NCBI RefSeq assembly: GCF_003121405.1
Contig: NZ_QBUY01000009.1
Span: 62,001-126,000, forward strand
Length of the DNA stretch: 64,000 nucleotides
Direction of reading: 5' to 3'
Source of the DNA: Paraburkholderia sp. C35
GTDB taxonomy: Bacteria; Pseudomonadota; Gammaproteobacteria; Burkholderiales; Burkholderiaceae
The number at the start of each line of letters is the position of its first letter. Positions within the stretch are counted from its first letter, which is position 1. Shown one piece after another: positions 26,920 to 35,635 of the stretch. The notes under the pieces were generated by a model, which saw only the letters and a program-made list of their open reading frames with translations, did not search any database and was not told the origin of the DNA. The position numbers and the translations under genes are program-made.

Positions 26920-28053
26920 ATGAAGAAGAATGTGGCGATCGGCGGAGCGCTCCTGGCGATTAGTTCGACGTCGTTCGCGCAAGGCAGCGTGACCTTGTAC
27001 GGCTTGCTTGATACGGGTGTGGAATATGTGTCTCACGCGAATGCAGAGGGGAAAAGCGTTGTAAGAATGCCTTCAATTACTGGAGAGCTACCGTCGCGTT
27101 GGGGCATCAAGGGATCGGAAGATCTTGGAAATGGCTACAAAGCGGTGTTCGCGCTTGAGAGCGGGTTTAATGTCAACTCCGGCACGTCTGGGCAAGGCGG
27201 GCGGTTGTTTGGACGTCAACGCTGGGTTGGCATCGATAGTCCGTACGGCACGGTTGCGTTCGGGCGTCAATATACGATGACGTACCTTGCAGTAATTGAC
27301 GCGGACGTGATCGGGCCGAACATGTACGGCATGGCCTCGCGGGACTCGTACCTGCCAAACGCCCGCAGCGACAATTCCGTCACTTATCGCGGCAAATTCG
27401 GTGGGCTGACAGTTGGCGCGCAGTATTCGTTCGGACGGGACTCTGCAGGAACTGGCAATTCGCCAGGGCAGGGAATTTGTGCAGGGCAGGTTCCAGGTGA
27501 AATGACTGAGTGCCGGTCGTGGTCCACGATGCTTAAGTACGACGGCTCATGGTTTGGTGCCGCCGCTTCTTATGAAGAGCAACGCGGCGGGGCGGGCGCT
27601 GCCGCGAGCTTTTTCGATGGACTTAAGCCTGTGGCGCTCACAGCTGCTGGAGACAGGGATGATCGTGCCCAGGCGAACGGTTACGTCACCCTCCACGGCA
27701 TGAAGCTCGTTGCGGGATGGATTGGACGATGGGTCGATACCGACGCGTCAGGGGGGCCGAATCTCCGATCAAACCTTTACTACGCCAGCGCAAGCTATCA
27801 GTTTGACCCCGCATTTACGCTTGACGGCGGCGTCTATCACATTATCGTATCTGGCCAGGATGCACGCGCCACGCTTGGTGTGGTACGTGGAACGTACTAT
27901 TTGTCAAAGCGCACGGCGACGTACCTGATGGGATCGTATCTCACGAATAGCAGTCACTCAGCCTTTTCAGTCAGCTCCGGCGGGGGCGGCACAACGCCGG
28001 CTCCCGGACAGGGGCAACTCGGCATGATGGTCGGCCTTCGACAATTGTTCTGA
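26920..28053 (+). CDS. Outer-membrane porin, Burkholderia trimeric type
   Basis: ATG 26920 (after GGAGACAGTG) gives 377 residues. A signal peptide ends at SFAQ, and the mature protein begins GSVTLYGLLDTGVEY, the start of Gram-negative porin_4 proteins. Internal RWGIKGSEDLGNGYKAVF, RQRWVGIDSPYGTVAFGRQY and the terminal GLRQLF (final Phe needed for assembly) confirm it. It probably admits the aromatic substrate of the preceding operon, 110 bp upstream, and may be cotranscribed with it. A strong terminator follows. Confidence 0.93.
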   Translation: MKKNVAIGGALLAISSTSFAQGSVTLYGLLDTGVEYVSHANAEGKSVVRMPSITGELPSRWGIKGSEDLGNGYKAVFALESGFNVNSGTSGQGGRLFGRQRWVGIDSPYGTVAFGRQYTMTYLAVIDADVIGPNMYGMASRDSYLPNARSDNSVTYRGKFGGLTVGAQYSFGRDSAGTGNSPGQGICAGQVPGEMTECRSWSTMLKYDGSWFGAAASYEEQRGGAGAAASFFDGLKPVALTAAGDRDDRAQANGYVTLHGMKLVAGWIGRWVDTDASGGPNLRSNLYYASASYQFDPAFTLDGGVYHIIVSGQDARATLGVVRGTYYLSKRTATYLMGSYLTNSSHSAFSVSSGGGGTTPAPGQGQLGMMVGLRQLF

Positions 28054-28099
28054 TACGGCAGAAACAGGCTGACGCAAAAGCTCAAACCTTGAAGTCTAG

Positions 28100-28134
28100 A
28101 TCGTTCCCGTTCAACAAGGACGGGAGCGATTTTT
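28100..28134 (+). terminator. Rho-independent terminator after the porin
   Basis: The stem ATCGTTCCCGT / ACGGGAGCGAT (28100-28110 with 28120-28130, one G-T pair), a 9-base loop and TTTT at 28131-28134. It closes the catabolic block and isolates the chemoreceptor gene. Confidence 0.88.
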
Positions 28135-28240
28135 AGCGGGAGCGTACGCCGCTTTCGTCACTGCCGAGATATGCGAACCTTGGTTTACCTCGGTGCAGGT
28201 ACGCTGAATCAAGACATCTGAATAAACATAAGGAAAAGGT

Positions 28241-29374
28241 GTGCGCAATCTGTCTTTTTCAGTTCGGCTGAAACTCCATCTGGCTTTCATCTCGCTTGGA
28301 TTTCTGCTGCTTTCTATCGCAACGAACTCCGCGTTGGAATTGATTCGTCTTCGGGCAGAGACCGGTCGAATACCTCTTCCTGTTCTGGTCAATCTCACTC
28401 TGGCAACACTTGGAGTCGCGGTCGTGGCGGCTGGCGGGTGGCATCTGATCCGACTGGTGTGCGGGGGACTTAACCGCATTGGCGTATTGTTTGAATATCT
28501 CGCCGAGACGCTGGATCTGTCGAAGCGCGCCGCGCCTCCAAGGATGGACGAATTCGGAAAAGCTTCGCGATCGTTTGACAAGTTCATGTATCGAATCAGT
28601 CAAACCATGTCATCGGTCGAGGTCGCGAGCGGCTCTGTCAAAGTTGCGACTCAGGAGATCGCGTCAGGGAATCAGGATCTCTCTGTACGTACTGAGAGAC
28701 AGGCCGAGTCGTTGAGGCGCACGGCTGCAACCATGACGGAACTGAACGATGCTGTGACGTTGAATGCGAAGAATGCTCATCGCGCAGACGCGTACGCGGC
28801 GCAGGCAACGAAGAGCGCGGTGACCGGCGAAGAGGTTGTGCGCGAAATGGTCGCCATCATCGCGAGAATCAACAAACGTTCTACCGACATCAACGAGATC
28901 ACGGGTGTTATCGAAGGAATTGCATTCCAAACGAACATTCTGGCTCTCAATGCTGCCGTAGAGGCTGCGCGTGCGGGAGAGCAGGGAAAAGGGTTCGCGG
29001 TCGTCGCCAGCGAAGTGCGCAGCCTCGCGCAACGATCCGCATCTGCGGCCAAGGAGATTCGTGCGCTTATCGCGACGTCGGTTGAAGAGATTCGAGCCGG
29101 CTCTGATCAGGCGGGCGAGGTTCAGGTGACGATGAGTAGCATTCGCTCGTCGATGTCGGACGCCGCCAGAGTGGTCACCGAAATTGCCAATGCCTCAGAA
29201 GTACAGAGCAGGAGCATTGAGGCGGTGCATGGCTCGATGATCGAGATAGACCGGGTTACGCAGCAGAATGCGGCACTTGTTGAAGAGGCGACCGCGGCTG
29301 CGTTACTTCTGGAAGAGCAGGCGGTCAATTTGAGTGCCGCAGTTTCCGTTTTTCGGCTGAACGAACAAGTCTAG
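28241..29374 (+). CDS. Methyl-accepting chemotaxis protein without a periplasmic sensor domain
   Basis: A 377-residue receptor starting at GTG 28241. Two membrane helices (about 13-33 and 46-66) enclose only about a dozen periplasmic residues. A short linker then leads to the cytoplasmic signalling domain, whose hairpin tip reads [21 protein letters not shown], the conserved CheA/CheW contact. No periplasmic ligand-binding domain and no C-terminal CheR-tethering pentapeptide are present. It is next to the aromatic porin and operon, so chemotaxis toward the aromatic compound is plausible. Sensing would have to be membrane-based or cytoplasmic. Confidence 0.88.
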   Translation: MRNLSFSVRLKLHLAFISLGFLLLSIATNSALELIRLRAETGRIPLPVLVNLTLATLGVAVVAAGGWHLIRLVCGGLNRIGVLFEYLAETLDLSKRAAPPRMDEFGKASRSFDKFMYRISQTMSSVEVASGSVKVATQEIASGNQDLSVRTERQAESLRRTAATMTELNDAVTLNAKNAHRADAYAAQATKSAVTGEEVVREMVAIIARINKRSTDINEITGVIEGIAFQTNILALNAAVEAARAGEQGKGFAVVASEVRSLAQRSASAAKEIRALIATSVEEIRAGSDQAGEVQVTMSSIRSSMSDAARVVTEIANASEVQSRSIEAVHGSMIEIDRVTQQNAALVEEATAAALLLEEQAVNLSAAVSVFRLNEQV

Positions 29375-29415
29375 GCTGTTCGTGGTTTAGCTATACAGGT
29401 GCGCGTGGCGGCGCA

Positions 29416-30588
29416 CTACTTGCTCAGCACGCGCATAGCACTTTCCAGACCGGACAGAGTAAGCGGATACATGCGATGACCAAGCATCTCGCGGATTGTA
29501 CTTACCGACTGACGATGTGCCCACAAACCTTCTGGTTCGGGATTGAGCCACGCGTGATGAGGGAACTGGTCGGCGAGTCGGCGCAACCAGACAGCGCCAG
29601 CCTCTGGATTGTTATATTCGACTGAGCCTCCTGGTTGCAGAATTTCGTACTGGCTCATGGTTGCGTCACCCACAAATATCAGCTTGTAGTCGGGTGTAAA
29701 CTTGCGTAGCACATCCCAGGTCGGAATACGCTCTTCGTGGCGGCGGCGATTGTTCTTCCACAGAAAGTCGTACACACAATTGTGAAAGTAATAAAACTCA
29801 AGGTGTTTGAACTCGGCTTTTGCAGCCGAGAATAGTTCTTCGGTTCGCTTGATGTGGTCGTCCATCGAGCCGCCAACATCAAGCAACATCAGCACTTTCA
29901 CCTTATTGTGCCGTTCTGGCACCATCTTCAGGTCAAGCCAGCCGGCATTTGCAGCTGTGCTTCGTATTGTGTCGGGCAGGTTTAATTCTTCTGCGGCACC
30001 TTCGCGCGCGAATCGACGCAAGCGGCGCAGAGCGATCTTGATATTTCGCGTGCCGATTTCAACCTTGTCGTCGTAGTCGCGGTAAGCACGGGCATCCCAC
30101 ACCTTCACTGCCGTACGGTTGCCTGAGGTACCACCCATGCGTACACCTTCCGGATTGTAGCCGCCGTTGCCAAATGGCGACGTGCCTCCCGTACCAATCC
30201 ACCGATTTCCGCCCTCGTGTCGGCCCTTTTGCTCGTCGAATAGTTTCTTCAGGCGTTCCATCAACTTGTCGAAGCCGCCCATAGCTTCAATCCGTGTCTT
30301 CTCTTCCGGAGACAGTTCGCGGTTAAATTTTTCCTTCAACCAGTCGAGCGGAAGATTAAATGCTGCCTCCGATTTGCTCGCGACACCGTTGAAGAAGGCA
30401 CTGAAAGCCCGGTCGAACTTGTCAAAGTGTTGCTCGTCTTTGACCAGCGTCATGCGTGCCAGATAGTAGAACTCGTCAAGCGACGGAGAGATAACGTTGC
30501 GCTTGAGTGCCTCCAGCAGGGTCAGGTATTCCTTGACCGACACCGGCAGTTTTGCGTCGCGTAGCGAATAGAAAAGGTTGATCAGCAT
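29416..30588 (-). CDS. VWA domain protein (CoxE-like), partner of MoxR
   Basis: A 390-residue protein. Its C-terminal half is a von Willebrand A domain with MIDAS residues in LMLLDVGGSMDDH (D-x-G-x-S) and a later FVGDATMS. The N-terminal half is helical and charged (SLDEFYYLARMTLVKDEQHFDKFD), and a glycine-rich linker (GTGGTSPFGNGGYNPEG) connects them. MoxR AAA+ ATPase plus VWA pairs act as metal-insertion or protein-assembly chaperones. The moxR gene lies 74 bp upstream on the same strand. The target is not evident. Confidence 0.85.
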   Translation of the reverse strand: MLINLFYSLRDAKLPVSVKEYLTLLEALKRNVISPSLDEFYYLARMTLVKDEQHFDKFDRAFSAFFNGVASKSEAAFNLPLDWLKEKFNRELSPEEKTRIEAMGGFDKLMERLKKLFDEQKGRHEGGNRWIGTGGTSPFGNGGYNPEGVRMGGTSGNRTAVKVWDARAYRDYDDKVEIGTRNIKIALRRLRRFAREGAAEELNLPDTIRSTAANAGWLDLKMVPERHNKVKVLMLLDVGGSMDDHIKRTEELFSAAKAEFKHLEFYYFHNCVYDFLWKNNRRRHEERIPTWDVLRKFTPDYKLIFVGDATMSQYEILQPGGSVEYNNPEAGAVWLRRLADQFPHHAWLNPEPEGLWAHRQSVSTIREMLGHRMYPLTLSGLESAMRVLSK

Positions 30589-30662
30589 GCGATGTTTTCC
30601 ACGGTGTCGGTGATATGACGGGGCGCGCGTACGCGTTATAGCTGGAATGAGTAGGAACGGCG

Positions 30663-31505
30663 TCAGCGGTTCTTGCTGTTCATGAAGACAAGCCGCTCGA
30701 ATAACGCGACATCCTGTTCGTTCTTCAAGAGGGCGCCGTGTAACGGCGGCACAATCTGTTTCTGGTCCTTCGAACGCAGCGCTTCGGGCGGAATGTCTTC
30801 CGCGAGCAGCAGCTTGAGCCAGTCGAGCAGCTCAGAAGTGGATGGTTTCTTCTTCAGTCCGGCGACATTGCGCAGTTCAAAGAAGCTTTGCATGGCGGCG
30901 GCGAGCAGGTCTTTCTTTACATCGGGGAAGTGCACTTCGACGATCTGCTGCATCGTCGACGGGTCCGGAAACTTGATGTAATGGAAGAAACACCGGCGCA
31001 GAAACGCATCAGGCAGTTCCTTCTCGTTGTTCGAGGTGATGATCACGAGCGGGCGATGCTTCGCCTTCACGAGTTCACGCGTCTCGTACACGTAGAACTC
31101 CATTCGGTCGAGTTCGCGCAGCAGGTCGTTCGGAAACTCGATATCGGCCTTGTCGATTTCGTCGATCAGCAGCACCGATTGCTGCTCCGACTCGAACGCC
31201 TGCCACAGCACGCCCTTGACAATGTAATTGCGGATGTCTTTCACGCGCTCGTCGCCAAGTTGGGAATCGCGCAGCCGGGAGACGGCGTCGTATTCGTAGA
31301 GGCCTTGTTGTGCCTTGGTCGTAGACTTGATGTGCCACTGCAGTAGCGGCATGTCTAGCGCTGCGGCCACTTCCTCCGCGAGCATGGTCTTGCCCGTGCC
31401 TGGCTCGCCTTTGATGAGCAGAGGGCGTTTTAGAGCCATAGCGGCATTGACCGCAAGCTTCAGATCGTCGGTGGCGACGTATTGCGATGAGCCTTCAAAA
31501 CGCAT
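30663..31505 (-). CDS. MoxR-family AAA+ ATPase
   Basis: A 280-residue AAA+ protein. Walker A is LIKGEPGTGKTMLAEE (about 31-46), Walker B VLLIDEIDKAD (about 114-124), sensor 1 IITSNNEKELPDAF, and the arginine-finger region FLRRCFFHYI. These are typical of MoxR proteins. It is the first gene of a two-gene operon with the VWA protein. A 22-bp palindrome at 31636-31657, about 130 bp upstream, may be its operator. The pair is commonly seen in Burkholderia and related genera. Confidence 0.92.
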   Translation of the reverse strand: MRFEGSSQYVATDDLKLAVNAAMALKRPLLIKGEPGTGKTMLAEEVAAALDMPLLQWHIKSTTKAQQGLYEYDAVSRLRDSQLGDERVKDIRNYIVKGVLWQAFESEQQSVLLIDEIDKADIEFPNDLLRELDRMEFYVYETRELVKAKHRPLVIITSNNEKELPDAFLRRCFFHYIKFPDPSTMQQIVEVHFPDVKKDLLAAAMQSFFELRNVAGLKKKPSTSELLDWLKLLLAEDIPPEALRSKDQKQIVPPLHGALLKNEQDVALFERLVFMNSKNR

Positions 31506-31966
31506 GGCGGAAGTTTCTCTTTCTGGTCAAGGTCGGGAAAAGCGACTAATGCAAGGAGGCCTGGCATCGCATCCGACGCACTTTTTCATGCATGCGAAAG
31601 CAACGCAACGCCGAACTCACTACATCACATGAATTTTTGTTACCAATTCGTAACAAAGTGGTTTTGCAAAAAATATCGCTTTAAGTTCGTGTTTGAACAT
31701 GCCGCGAAAGTCAGGAAGCGCCCTGACCATTGTCTCGCAACAATCGCGAGGATATCGACAACGAAATGTCGTCGTGACTGGTGCGAAGAACAAATGACCC
31801 TCAGACAACATGCACGCATCAGGGGTGCGCCATGATTCGAAGGCACGAAAACCCGTATCCCTCGCATCACGAAATCCTGTGCGCAGGAAACAGAAGCGCG
31901 TCAAACTTTCATCCCACCTTTTTGCTCGAAGCAACTCCTGTATCGTCGTCGCTGTAAGCGACTTAG
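31506..31966. other. Intergenic region upstream of moxR
   Basis: About 460 bases between moxR and the end of the NTF2-like gene. A minus-strand frame at 31620-31970 has no domain-like pattern or ribosome-binding site, so it is not called. The stretch contains a perfect palindrome, listed separately. Confidence 0.5.
31636..31657. promoter_or_regulatory. Perfect 22-bp interrupted palindrome, candidate operator
   Basis: TTTGTTAC-CAATTC-GTAACAAA has 8-bp perfect arms with a 6-bp spacer in the moxR upstream region. Arm length and spacing resemble a dimeric repressor site. No regulator is encoded immediately beside it. Confidence 0.5.
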
Positions 31967-32371
31967 TCACGGCTTGAGAAGATACTCATCCCCGAAACGG
32001 TCCTTCACCTTTTCATGCATCAGTTTCGAGAAAAGCACCGCTGCGTCGATGGGACGATGGTTGATGACCAGTGAATCCGCTTCGCCTTTTTCGTTCATGT
32101 GTACCATTACCATCGCTTCGATGGGTTTGCCCTGAACTGAGCTGCGATACGACTCGAAAAAGAAATTGTCGCCCAAGTCACCCTTGTAGATGAAGTCCTG
32201 AAATTCGTAAATTTCTCGGGCAGCATTGATCATGTGGCGGATATTTTCTTTACCTTCCAGCGGACGAAGAAAGACCGTCGCTTCCATCGTTGCGTTGTCT
32301 GCCAGCTTGTCGAGCCAAGGAGGTCCGCCCAGGGTTGCTGGCATAACGGGGGCTGTATCGTTAAATTTCAT
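31967..32371 (-). CDS. NTF2/SnoaL-like protein
   Basis: A 134-residue protein with the cone-shaped NTF2-like pattern: an N-terminal helix with WLDKLADNATMEATVFLRPLEG, then IRHMINAAREIYEFQDF, DNFFFESYRSSVQGKPIEAMVMVH, and SLVINHRPIDAAVLFS. Such proteins act as small-molecule isomerases, hydratases or binding proteins, and the family tells little about substrate. It is the downstream neighbour of a MarR gene on the same strand (150 bp away). Together with the divergent hydrolase and tautomerase it makes a likely MarR-controlled detoxification group. A perfect 18-bp palindrome covers its ribosome-binding site. Confidence 0.75.
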   Translation of the reverse strand: MKFNDTAPVMPATLGGPPWLDKLADNATMEATVFLRPLEGKENIRHMINAAREIYEFQDFIYKGDLGDNFFFESYRSSVQGKPIEAMVMVHMNEKGEADSLVINHRPIDAAVLFSKLMHEKVKDRFGDEYLLKP

Positions 32372-32376
32372 TGCAG

Positions 32377-32394
32377 TTCCTCAAATTTGAGGAA
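32377..32394. promoter_or_regulatory. Perfect 18-bp palindrome over the NTF2-like gene's ribosome-binding site
   Basis: TTCCTCAAATTTGAGGAA is a perfect uninterrupted palindrome ending 6 bp before the ATG (complement of 32369-32371). The left arm, read on the minus strand as GAGGAA, is the Shine-Dalgarno. It may be a repressor operator or a small RNA hairpin hiding the site. Confidence 0.55.
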
Positions 32395-32520
32395 ATTAAA
32401 GTGCCACGAAATGTTGAGTGCATCAACTGTTGCCAGCCGCAATAGAGAGTTGCATTGGCAACATCAAACTCGGACCAGACGCGTCGCGTGCGTGAAGTCC
32501 GCTAACTTGCCACAATCTGC

Positions 32521-32997
32521 TTACAGCGATACTGCATCCGCTTCTGACCACGGACTAAAGCCACTTTCAAGGACGTCGTACAAAGCGTTCCGCAGCGAGG
32601 CTGCATGCTTTTCTCCATAGCGAGTCTCGAATTCGAGCTGAACGGCCTTCCACAGCGGAAGGGCTTTGTGATAACGAGACGTTCCTTCTACGGTAATCGC
32701 TACGATTTTCACCCGTCGGTCCTGTCCGGAAGCCATCTCGATTAGGCTCTCGCGTTCCAGCGGCTTCAGATTCGACGTAAGCGTCGTTCGATCCATCGCC
32801 ATATTGAGAGCGAGTTCGCCGATGGTTGCAGGTCCTGCTGACGCAAGTTTGTACAGAATCGAAAACTGCGTTGCACGGAGTTTTGCTGGCGCGAGAGCCT
32901 GGTCGTAGGCAGCTGTCAGATACCGAGATGCTTTACGGGCAGCAAGGCAGTTGCAGCGCGCGTCAATGTTTTCCAGCGATGCAATAACCCTCGCCAT
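32521..32997 (-). CDS. MarR-family transcriptional regulator
   Basis: A 158-residue winged-helix protein: helix 1 NCLAARKASRYLTAAYDQALAP, recognition part TIGELALNMAMDRTTLTSNLKPLERESLI, and wing SGQDRRVKIVAITVEG with the conserved D-R-R. Divergent from the alpha/beta hydrolase gene at 33146, whose promoter is followed by a perfect palindrome (33111-33122). A second dyad, TTGCATTGGCAA (32450-32461), lies downstream toward the NTF2-like gene. Both may be its operators. The C3 and C5-type N-terminal cysteines (NCLAAR) could allow redox sensing, which is speculation. Confidence 0.9.
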   Translation of the reverse strand: MARVIASLENIDARCNCLAARKASRYLTAAYDQALAPAKLRATQFSILYKLASAGPATIGELALNMAMDRTTLTSNLKPLERESLIEMASGQDRRVKIVAITVEGTSRYHKALPLWKAVQLEFETRYGEKHAASLRNALYDVLESGFSPWSEADAVSL

Positions 32998-33081
32998 GAT
33001 TTTCTTCCGACAAAATGAGTGAATCTCGAGACTATACGCTTGACAGAAGCCGAGGTTCCATCTGGGGAAAACAAACCTACC

Positions 33082-33122
33082 TTGTCAAACTGTGTCCTCG
33101 GTCATAATATGTTGATATCAAC
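33082..33122 (+). promoter_or_regulatory. Promoter and MarR-type operator for the 33146 gene
   Basis: TTGTCA (33082-33087), 17 bases, TAATAT (33105-33110) is close to the sigma-70 consensus. The perfect 12-bp palindrome GTTGATATCAAC (33111-33122) follows directly, covering the expected transcription start. The divergent MarR at 32521-32997 is the obvious candidate to bind it. Confidence 0.7.
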
Positions 33123-33145
33123 GTAATTGGAAGACGGAGTGCCGG

Positions 33146-34069
33146 ATGGTCAGCAGGACGGAAGTGGAGTTTGCAGGAGAAGGCGGCATTACCCTACGGG
33201 GCTGGCTGTTCACGCCGGATTCAACGAACCGATGTGCGGCGATTTCGATGTGTCACGGGTTCGCGGCCGTCAAGGAACACGGACTAGAGCGGTTTGCAAC
33301 TGTCTTCGCCGAGGCCGGTTTTGTTGTTCTTGTTCACGATCATCGTAACTTCGGCGCGAGCGATGGCGCCCCTTGGCAGGATATTGATCCTTGGGCACAG
33401 GTTGCGGATTGGCGGCGCGCAATCACCTTCCTCGAAACGAGGGTGCAGGTTGACCCTTCTCGAATTGGAATTTGGGGTACGAGTTACAGCGGGGGGCACG
33501 CTCTTGTTCTCGCCGCAACGGACCGACGCGTCAAGTGCGTGGTGTCACAGGTTCCCACGATCAGCGGCTTTGAGCAGGTGCGCCGTCGAGTACCGCCCGA
33601 TGCGTTACCAAAGCTCCAGTTGACGTTGATGGAGGACATGCGTAGGCAACATCTCGGGGAAAAGCCTGGCACGCAGGCGATTGTCAGCGCGGATATGAAT
33701 GTTCCGGCCGCTTACAGGGCGCCGGAAGCGATCGCGTTTTACTCCCAGCCGCTCGTGGGCGCTTCATGGGAGAACAACGTAACGTTGCGCTCCTCATTTG
33801 CAGCAGGTATGTATGAGCCCGGGGTGTGGGTTAGCCGCATTTCGCCGACACCACTCCTGATGGTGGTCGCGGACGACGACAGGATTACGTTGACTGATCT
33901 TGAACTTGAAGCTTATGAGCGCGCGCTCGAACCGAAGCGGCTTGTGTTGATAAAGGGAAATCACTTCGACCCATACGAAGCTCAGTTCGATATGGCTAGT
34001 GGAGCAGCAGTGGAATGGTTTGGGTCACATCTGTGGGGCAACAAAAGCTCCGACAGTCGTGAACTGTAG
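33146..34069 (+). CDS. Alpha/beta hydrolase (dienelactone-hydrolase/S15-like)
   Basis: A 307-residue alpha/beta hydrolase. ISMCHGFAAVKEHG holds the oxyanion region, FVVLVHDHRNFGASDG follows, the nucleophile Ser is in IWGTSYSGGHAL (about residue 119), the acid Asp in MVVADDDRIT, and the base His in LIKGNHFDPYE. This arrangement is typical of the acetylxylan-esterase/dienelactone-hydrolase-like group; the substrate is unknown. It lies in an operon with a tautomerase (41 bp downstream), under a probable MarR operator. Enzymes of this group often open lactones or esters from aromatic breakdown. Confidence 0.85.
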   Translation: MVSRTEVEFAGEGGITLRGWLFTPDSTNRCAAISMCHGFAAVKEHGLERFATVFAEAGFVVLVHDHRNFGASDGAPWQDIDPWAQVADWRRAITFLETRVQVDPSRIGIWGTSYSGGHALVLAATDRRVKCVVSQVPTISGFEQVRRRVPPDALPKLQLTLMEDMRRQHLGEKPGTQAIVSADMNVPAAYRAPEAIAFYSQPLVGASWENNVTLRSSFAAGMYEPGVWVSRISPTPLLMVVADDDRITLTDLELEAYERALEPKRLVLIKGNHFDPYEAQFDMASGAAVEWFGSHLWGNKSSDSREL

Positions 34070-34110
34070 TTTCGCAACACGTTAATGTATCGAAGTATAG
34101 GAGAACGCGA

Positions 34111-34512
34111 ATGCCAGTTTTTCATGCACATATTCCGAAAGGTCGATTCAGTCGTGAACAGAAGGTCGCGATTGGGAATGCTCTCAACATGTCGCTGGTC
34201 GAGGGACTCGACATTCCGAAAGGCGACCGGTTTATCACGATCAGCGAACATGGCGACGATGAACTGTTCATCGATCCAACGTTCATGGACATGAAACGCA
34301 CCGCGAATGCGATGATCATAACCGTCATGGTCGGAGCGCATCGCCCGCTGTCGGACAAGCAAAAGCTTCTCGCCACCATTTCGCGCCTGCTGCAACGCGA
34401 CGTTGGCATCTCGCCTGACGATGTCTTTGTCACGCTTGTTCCTGTCCCTATCGAAAACTTCTCGTTCGGTCACGGAATCGCCCAATTGGCAGGTGCAGCG
34501 CCAAAATGGTGA
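34111..34512 (+). CDS. Tautomerase-family protein
   Basis: A 133-residue protein starting MPVFHAHIPKGRFSREQK. After Met removal Pro1 would be the catalytic base of the 4-oxalocrotonate tautomerase superfamily. The length is about twice that of 4-OT and close to fused or MIF/CHMI-like members. A later TVMVGAHRPLSDKQKLLATIS marks the second beta-alpha-beta unit, where the repeat expects a second strand but not a second Pro. The ribosome-binding site is AGGAG. It is likely cotranscribed with the preceding hydrolase. Confidence 0.85.
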   Translation: MPVFHAHIPKGRFSREQKVAIGNALNMSLVEGLDIPKGDRFITISEHGDDELFIDPTFMDMKRTANAMIITVMVGAHRPLSDKQKLLATISRLLQRDVGISPDDVFVTLVPVPIENFSFGHGIAQLAGAAPKW

Positions 34513-34689
34513 TCCATCGCGTCGCCGTCTTTGGCGGGTGAAATGTATGAATTGCGGCACTGTGCGAACCTCGACCCGGTTCAATCTGTGCCGCGAATAG
34601 CGTTGGTCGAGGATTCGTCGATCAGCGATCGCGCTATTGCATGAGAATATTGAAAGCTCGTGAGTGCCAAGGCTGGGCAGACGTAAAGC

Positions 34690-35583
34690 TTACGTTGCTT
34701 TTTTACCTGTTTGAATCACTCGCTTGAGCGCCGCTTGCAACGTTGAAAGTTGAGCAGACTGATCTCCCCCTCGGTGGCACAACATCATTTTCAGTTTCAA
34801 GGGTTGCGCCAGTTTTACATATCGCACGCCCGGTTGCGCCAGCGCAGTTGCAGACTCAGGGACAAGGCTGATCCCTCGGCCAGCTGCTACGAGTACGAGA
34901 GCGGTGTGCAGTTCACGGACTTCGATCAGTTCTCCGGGTTGAATACCGTGTTCACGGTACAGATCGAGCACCACGTCTGCAAAGCTTGGGCGCGGCTCGC
35001 TCGGATAGCTGACCAACGGCCGATTGACCAGACTCTTCAGGTCAAAAATTCGTTTGCCCGGGTTCCACGAGGTGGGTACCGCCGCGAGGATGCCCTCCGC
35101 GAACAGCTCGGTGAGCGAGATATCCGTATCCACTGCGATTGGACCACAGAGCCCAGCGTCAATTCTTCCATCCTTTAACGCCACAATCTGTTCGACGCTC
35201 GACAACTCTCGCACCGAGAACTCGACATCGGGGGCCTGCGTGCAGAACGCCTCGATTACCCTCGGTATGTTTGCGTGAAACGCCGCTGGAACAAGACCAA
35301 GTACGAATCTTGGTCGCTCTGCCGCCACAAACTTCCGCATGGTTGTATCCATTGCGTCCGCGGTTCTCAGGACATGAACGGCCTGATCATAGAAAAGCCT
35401 GCCTGCAGGAGTGAGCGCGAGGGGGCGAACCTGCCGGTTGAACAGCGTTGTCCCGACTTCCTGCTCGATTTCCCGAATCCGCTGGCTTAACGGCGGCTGA
35501 GCCATATGTAAGGAGCGAGCAGCTTCTGTGAAGCTGCTCATCTTCGCAACCTCGACAAAATATCGAAGACGCTTCAAATCCAT
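34690..35583 (-). CDS. LysR-family regulator of the efflux operon
   Basis: A 297-residue LysR protein: HTH MDLKRLRYFVEVAKMSSFTEAA with RSLHMAQPPLSQRIREIE, then a periplasmic-binding-like effector domain. It is divergent from the DUF1656-HlyD-outer membrane-FUSC operon. A perfect T-N11-A type dyad lies 38 bp upstream of its start. By analogy with AaeR it should activate efflux in response to an aromatic carboxylic acid. Confidence 0.92.
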   Translation of the reverse strand: MDLKRLRYFVEVAKMSSFTEAARSLHMAQPPLSQRIREIEQEVGTTLFNRQVRPLALTPAGRLFYDQAVHVLRTADAMDTTMRKFVAAERPRFVLGLVPAAFHANIPRVIEAFCTQAPDVEFSVRELSSVEQIVALKDGRIDAGLCGPIAVDTDISLTELFAEGILAAVPTSWNPGKRIFDLKSLVNRPLVSYPSEPRPSFADVVLDLYREHGIQPGELIEVRELHTALVLVAAGRGISLVPESATALAQPGVRYVKLAQPLKLKMMLCHRGGDQSAQLSTLQAALKRVIQTGKKAT

Positions 35584-35620
35584 TCTCTATCTCCGCTGCT
35601 CAGAGCGATCGAGGCCATTT

Positions 35621-35635
35621 ATACCATTTTGGTAT
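35621..35635. promoter_or_regulatory. LysR-type T-N11-A box
   Basis: ATACCA-TTT-TGGTAT is a perfect 15-bp dyad that contains T-N11-A, the LysR recognition form. It lies between the lysR gene and the efflux operon and close to the lysR start, the usual autoregulatory position. Confidence 0.65.

Noticed and set aside
29399..29416. GTGCGC-N6-GCGCAC hairpin between the chemoreceptor and VWA genes as terminator
   Set aside because: The 6-bp stem overlaps the VWA stop region and has no T-run; too weak to call.
31620..31970. 116-codon minus-strand open frame upstream of moxR
   Set aside because: No recognisable domain; it covers the palindrome at 31636-31657 and overlaps the 3' end of the NTF2-like gene, so more likely non-coding.
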